From contig NC_064045.1 in NCBI RefSeq assembly GCF_932526225.1, positions 7,324,498-7,388,497 on the forward strand: a DNA stretch of 64,000 nucleotides. The letters are read 5' to 3'. Under the pieces are notes generated by a model. It saw only the letters and a list, made by a program, of their open reading frames with translations. It was not told the DNA's origin and made no database searches. A program made the translations under genes and the position numbers. The DNA is from Nematostella vectensis. Taxonomy: Eukaryota > Cnidaria > Anthozoa > Actiniaria > Edwardsiidae. Numbering within the stretch: position 1 is the stretch's first letter; the number at the start of each line of letters is the position of its first letter. Below are positions 60,574-64,000 of the stretch, piece by piece.

Positions 60574-60981
60574 GATATACCGGAAGACATTCGAAATCTG
60601 TTCCCAACAAATTCTCGTGCAGGTTTATTTGTTTTGGATGAACTCATTAGAAACTGTGGGGATGACGAACGTATACTGGATCTATTCACAAAAGTATCCC
60701 AGAATTGTGATGTAACCTATATTTATCTGAAGCAAAACCTGTTCCCACCTGGTAATTTCTCTCGCAGTATATCTTTAAACTCCAATTACATGATAGTTTT
60801 CAATAATCCTAGGGATAAGTTGGGATTACGAACATTGGCGCAGCAAGCATTTACAGGTCACGTTTCCTATGCGATGTCGAGAGTTTCTTATGATGGATCT
60901 ACATCCATGCGCCACACAAATTCAACGTTTACGCACCAACGTAATACCTAACAAGGATTCCTATTCTGTAAATAAAATGTG
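60574..60981 (+). pseudogene. Polinton/Maverick-type packaging ATPase, C-terminal part
   Basis: Reads DIPEDIRNLFP, GLFVLDELIRNCGDDERI (Walker B-like aspartate pair D-E), LFTKVSQNCDVTYIYLKQNL, ISLNSNY and NNPRDKLGLRTLAQQAF, as in the FtsK/HerA-family packaging ATPases of Polintons and related virus-like elements. A stop lies upstream at 60571 and no Walker A segment is seen. One frameshift near 60880 moves the last 30 codons (ending RTNVIP..) into the next frame. It is followed by small ORFs at 61070 and 61360 in the same orientation, as in Polinton structural gene clusters. Confidence 0.6.
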
Positions 60982-61069
60982 AATAAAGTAAAAAGGGATA
61001 AAACAAACCAACCGATTCCATAAGAGCTTAGTTACGAGATTAACTACGAGACATCAGAGAACCCACATC

Positions 61070-61309
61070 GTGATAAAAAGCATGGAAAGTAGAAGTAAAT
61101 CGACAACCAAGAAAAGAGGGAATAGAAGAACGTTTTACACCAAGTCTAGACTCTATAGACATTTACCTTTTATTTGTACCTGTCTTAAGAGTAAGGGAAA
61201 AGCTAGAAAAGATATTATAGCAACAGCTAACAAGCAGCAAATGGAAGCAATCGGAGAGGTGGCTCTCAATTTTCTTAAAGGGAATGTAATAACTTATTTA
61301 AGCGCTTGA
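61070..61309 (+). CDS. Small basic Polinton-associated protein, 79 aa
   Basis: Intact short ORF. The C-terminal half (CTCLKSKGKARKDIIATA, then AIGEVALNFLKGN) has the pattern of the small conserved Polinton/Maverick ORF with C.kskk.R..II..A....v.al.E.alNvLkGnv. Strongly basic N-terminus. Lies 90 bp after the ATPase remnant, same strand. Function unknown. May be an intact shell in an otherwise dead element. Confidence 0.5.
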   Translation: MIKSMESRSKSTTKKRGNRRTFYTKSRLYRHLPFICTCLKSKGKARKDIIATANKQQMEAIGEVALNFLKGNVITYLSA

Positions 61310-61359
61310 CGCAAAAAACACCAAGTTTAAAAAAGAAAAAAAGAAGTTCAAAACCAGAA

Positions 61360-61446
61360 ATGGGGTTTCCTCCAGCTTTAGCCTCGAAAATAGCGCCGTT
61401 AGCTTCTAGTTTACTAGGAAAACGCAAAAATGAAATGAAATACTAA
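61360..61446 (+). pseudogene. Start of a minor-capsid-like Polinton ORF, truncated (28 codons)
   Basis: MGFPPALASKIAPLASSLLG followed by a basic run and a stop. The short hydrophobic, alanine/leucine-rich start resembles the N-terminus of small structural proteins next to the ATPase in Polintons. The remainder is absent downstream, so it is truncated. Assignment leans on position after 60574-61309. Confidence 0.3.
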
Positions 61447-63700
61447 CAAAAGATAATGCTAAGATAATGCTTAGTCCAGGAGCAGCTAATGAAAAGCCTA
61501 GAAATGGAACATCGTGTAACATCTCCCCCCACCAGTTACCTGCTTTGACATGATAAGATAAAAATAATGTAAAATTTAAAATAAATGTAAAATATATCAA
61601 TTTATACCTACCAGCGCAAGCAATAGAAATTGCAGATACACAAGGGCATGCATAAATTGTGCTGGCCATCCCCGCCATACTACTCCCCTTGCATGCAAAT
61701 AGTATAACACAGAAAAGATCAATTGTGACGTCTTTGGGAGTAAACAGTAGACAGTCTTATAGGGATTGTTAGTAAAAGGATCAATACATCTTACTAGAAA
61801 TACAAGGTGAGAGTTCATCGTTGGATATATATGAACCAGACTATTGAAACTATTCATAGATATCGTTTTCATAAGGTTTTTTGTTTTTTAAAGTCTATGT
61901 TAGGGACAATATAACATATTAATTTTTCTTTCACATATGCAACAAAATTAAATAGTGCTCCGTGAGCATTCCACTGAAGCAGTATGTAACACACCAAATA
62001 CTTAACATGTGAGTTTAGGTGGCAAACAAGCACGGCGCTCGATGTTGCTCGCATAAAGCCAATTTTTACGTTATATTAAGATAAAAACTTGCTCGGGATA
62101 AATATTATGATTCACATGACATAACTGACAATGGAAATATATATGTCAATGGTCAGCATTTTTCAGGTAAGCTGATACGTAGGATTTCTTACATCCATTT
62201 ACATCTATCCGCAGTGATCTCCCAAGTCGCAGTCATATTATGATAAACATCACACTTTCCCTCCCGCCATGCTGTAAGTATGAACAGTAGTATAAGGTCC
62301 GGATACTCCTGTGTTATTTAACTGGCTTAGTTGTATGCATAAGAGTTTTTTTATATCTGAATTCTACAATGTACTGTTAAACCTATCATTGATCAGTATA
62401 TTCCATTTGTAACTTCGCTTGCTCATCCTCAGATTCAGTTTCAAGTGGCAAATGGATTAATGAAGACAATGATCACGATGTTATGTTTTTGCTTTCCATA
62501 ATAATGATAGATGCTGTTGCTACCGATGATGATGATGGTGGCGGCACACAAAAATAACTTATCTTTAATATTCAAATAAATCTTTTCTATCAAAGGCTTT
62601 TACATTTTGCGTTTGTTTTGTAGTACAAGTCTTATTGCACGTTTTAGGAAACGGTTTATCCTAGTAAGTCACCAGACAAATATCGATGTTTTTTTATTTG
62701 TATATATCAGAATACGTAAACCAAAAGAAAATCATCTTGAAGAAAATACAGGACAATCCATACTTTTTCTTAAGTGGAACCCACCGTAAACTCTTTAATA
62801 ATGCTAGGAAGTTTCTACAAAAATTGCAGGTCATCTCACAACCAGAATCTAGAGTACGTGTAAAATGTCTTCAAAAGCTTCCGAATTTAACGCCCATTCC
62901 TCCGTTATACACGAACTTGTAAACCAACGTAGCAGAAAGATATAATGAAATGATTATCAATGATTATCAAACATTCTATTTGATGCAAATTTTAACACAC
63001 CTTTTTAGAGGACGTAATTTTTGTTTCCATGCTTTCCGCTAGAATGAGACGTTAAAAACTTCCAGCTTCACATCATCTTTTAAAAATGATTAAGTAACAT
63101 ATCAGCCATCAATTAGAACAAATTGAAAAAGGGAGGGGCCTGATTATCAAATGGAAACGGGTCGAATAGACCTTGGAAATAAGATATTATGATATAAAAA
63201 GAAAAACAACGCAATTTACATTTAAATTCCACTGACCTGAACCGCAGTCCCACGCAGGCAGCCCAAATTCGCTTTATTTTTTTACTCGTTACGGGAGGCC
63301 TGTGTTCGTGTTGCTCGTAGTTTTGACTACAAGCAAACGTTCCTTGGTAAGTATTTCGGTTATTTATAAGTGCTTCAAGCTATAAGCCTCCACAGAAACC
63401 TCCAGAAGAGCATCATTAAGCTTGGATTGTGGGTCAGAGCCAGACTGCTGGAAGAAATCAGTAGTCGGAGAAACGATTTTACTCGCTATTTCTTCAGCGA
63501 TCGTCGATTCATTGAGAGTGAAATTTGTTTTCAGGCAATTCTGTGGAAGGATTATCCGATTTTTGCATCACTTTTGCTTAATTGTGGGAAAACATAAACC
63601 CAATTTTGGCAAAGAAAAATTCTAAACGCGGAGTAGCTTGGCACTTATAAAAAAATTATATAAAGAAAAGGCGGGAACCTTTCCTTGCAAAATTTGCAGT
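61447..63700. other. No gene seen
   Basis: AT-rich. An open stretch at 62686-62922 and another at 63370-63597 have semi-plausible composition but no family pattern, no clear start and no splice context. Confidence 0.4.
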
Positions 63701-63702
63701 GT

Positions 63703-63723
63703 TACCCATAATGCACTGCGGGA
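63703..63723 (+). promoter_or_regulatory. ZNF143/Staf-like site (CCCATAATGCACTGCGGG)
   Basis: The stretch closely matches the animal Staf/ZNF143 binding consensus CCCAgnATGCAntGCG. Such sites normally lie within about 200 bp of a transcription start. No gene start was identified on either side inside the window. Confidence 0.45.
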
Positions 63724-64000
63724 GGTAATACAACAAAATCGGCAGCAATTGTGGACAAAAAATAGAAAATAGATATAAATTTGTGAATAAACCCAATAAA
63801 TAGATAAAAATTTGTCAATCAAATTCAATGAGAATAAAATCCACCTTATGAACGCCAATATAGCCTTGATTGTATTTTTTTTTTTTTTTGCAAGCCACCC
63901 GTAAAAATATATATAAGTAGGTGATTGTCCGTTCTTGATCCATGTGGTTACCGTGTGATGCTGCCATGCACAATTCTGAAATATGTCCCAGTTGACGACA
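63724..64000. other. No gene seen at the window end
   Basis: AT-rich with a T18 run near 63875. Nothing recognised. Confidence 0.4.

Overview
This window is animal nuclear DNA: AT-rich by eye, with short exons (about 50-245 bp) bounded by GT/AG introns, and large amounts of decayed transposon sequence. Protein resemblance and repeat types (Polinton, pogo-like, hAT-like, long-terminal-inverted-repeat and tRNA-SINE families) suggest an early-branching invertebrate, most likely an anthozoan cnidarian (coral or sea anemone). That placement is inference; no species is claimed.

Two complete host genes can be assembled exon by exon, both on the + strand. SRP68, the 68-kDa subunit of the signal recognition particle, occupies 24977-32474 in 13 coding exons (about 613 codons). 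LCMT1, the leucine carboxyl methyltransferase that methylates the C-terminal leucine of the PP2A catalytic subunit, occupies 42342-51896 in 12 coding exons (313 codons). All exon phases close in both genes. They are housekeeping genes with no evident functional link.

Layout. 1-24.7 kb has no recognised host gene. It holds microsatellites, a TTAA-flanked 1-kb element (2.4-3.4 kb), a decayed LINE 3' end (5.4-5.8 kb), a hairpin MITE (14.8-15.0 kb) and a 3.7-kb element with terminal inverted repeats of about 0.98 kb (20.1-23.8 kb). 24.98-32.5 kb is SRP68, whose introns hold a pogo-like MITE, a palindrome with a hammerhead-like core, a GAT-rich tract and a tRNA-type SINE. 32.5-42.3 kb is intergenic and carries foldback MITEs, a tandem duplication, two palindrome-bearing tandem arrays (36.65-37.97 kb) and one cysteine-containing possible exon (40.18-40.48 kb). 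42.3-51.9 kb is LCMT1. Its intron 2 contains a LINE RT fragment and a hAT-like MITE. Its intron 9 is a minisatellite made of 5'-splice-site-like words.

52-64 kb is a transposon graveyard. It contains a pogo-like element with an intact HIRAN-like ORF on its minus strand, broken Polinton/Maverick-type pieces (PolB, integrase N-terminus, packaging ATPase and small structural-type ORFs), an 18S rRNA-derived fragment, a second decayed LINE, and the pol 3' part of a Ty3/gypsy element on the minus strand. A ZNF143/Staf-like promoter motif lies at 63.7 kb.

The best candidates for a second look are the HIRAN ORF inside the pogo-like element (52.9-54.05 kb), the TTAA element with a cis empty-site copy (20.1-23.9 kb), the CCGT-N4-ACGG palindrome array (36.65-37.77 kb), the donor-like minisatellite in LCMT1 intron 9, and the open reading frame that joins LCMT1 exon 2 to a LINE.
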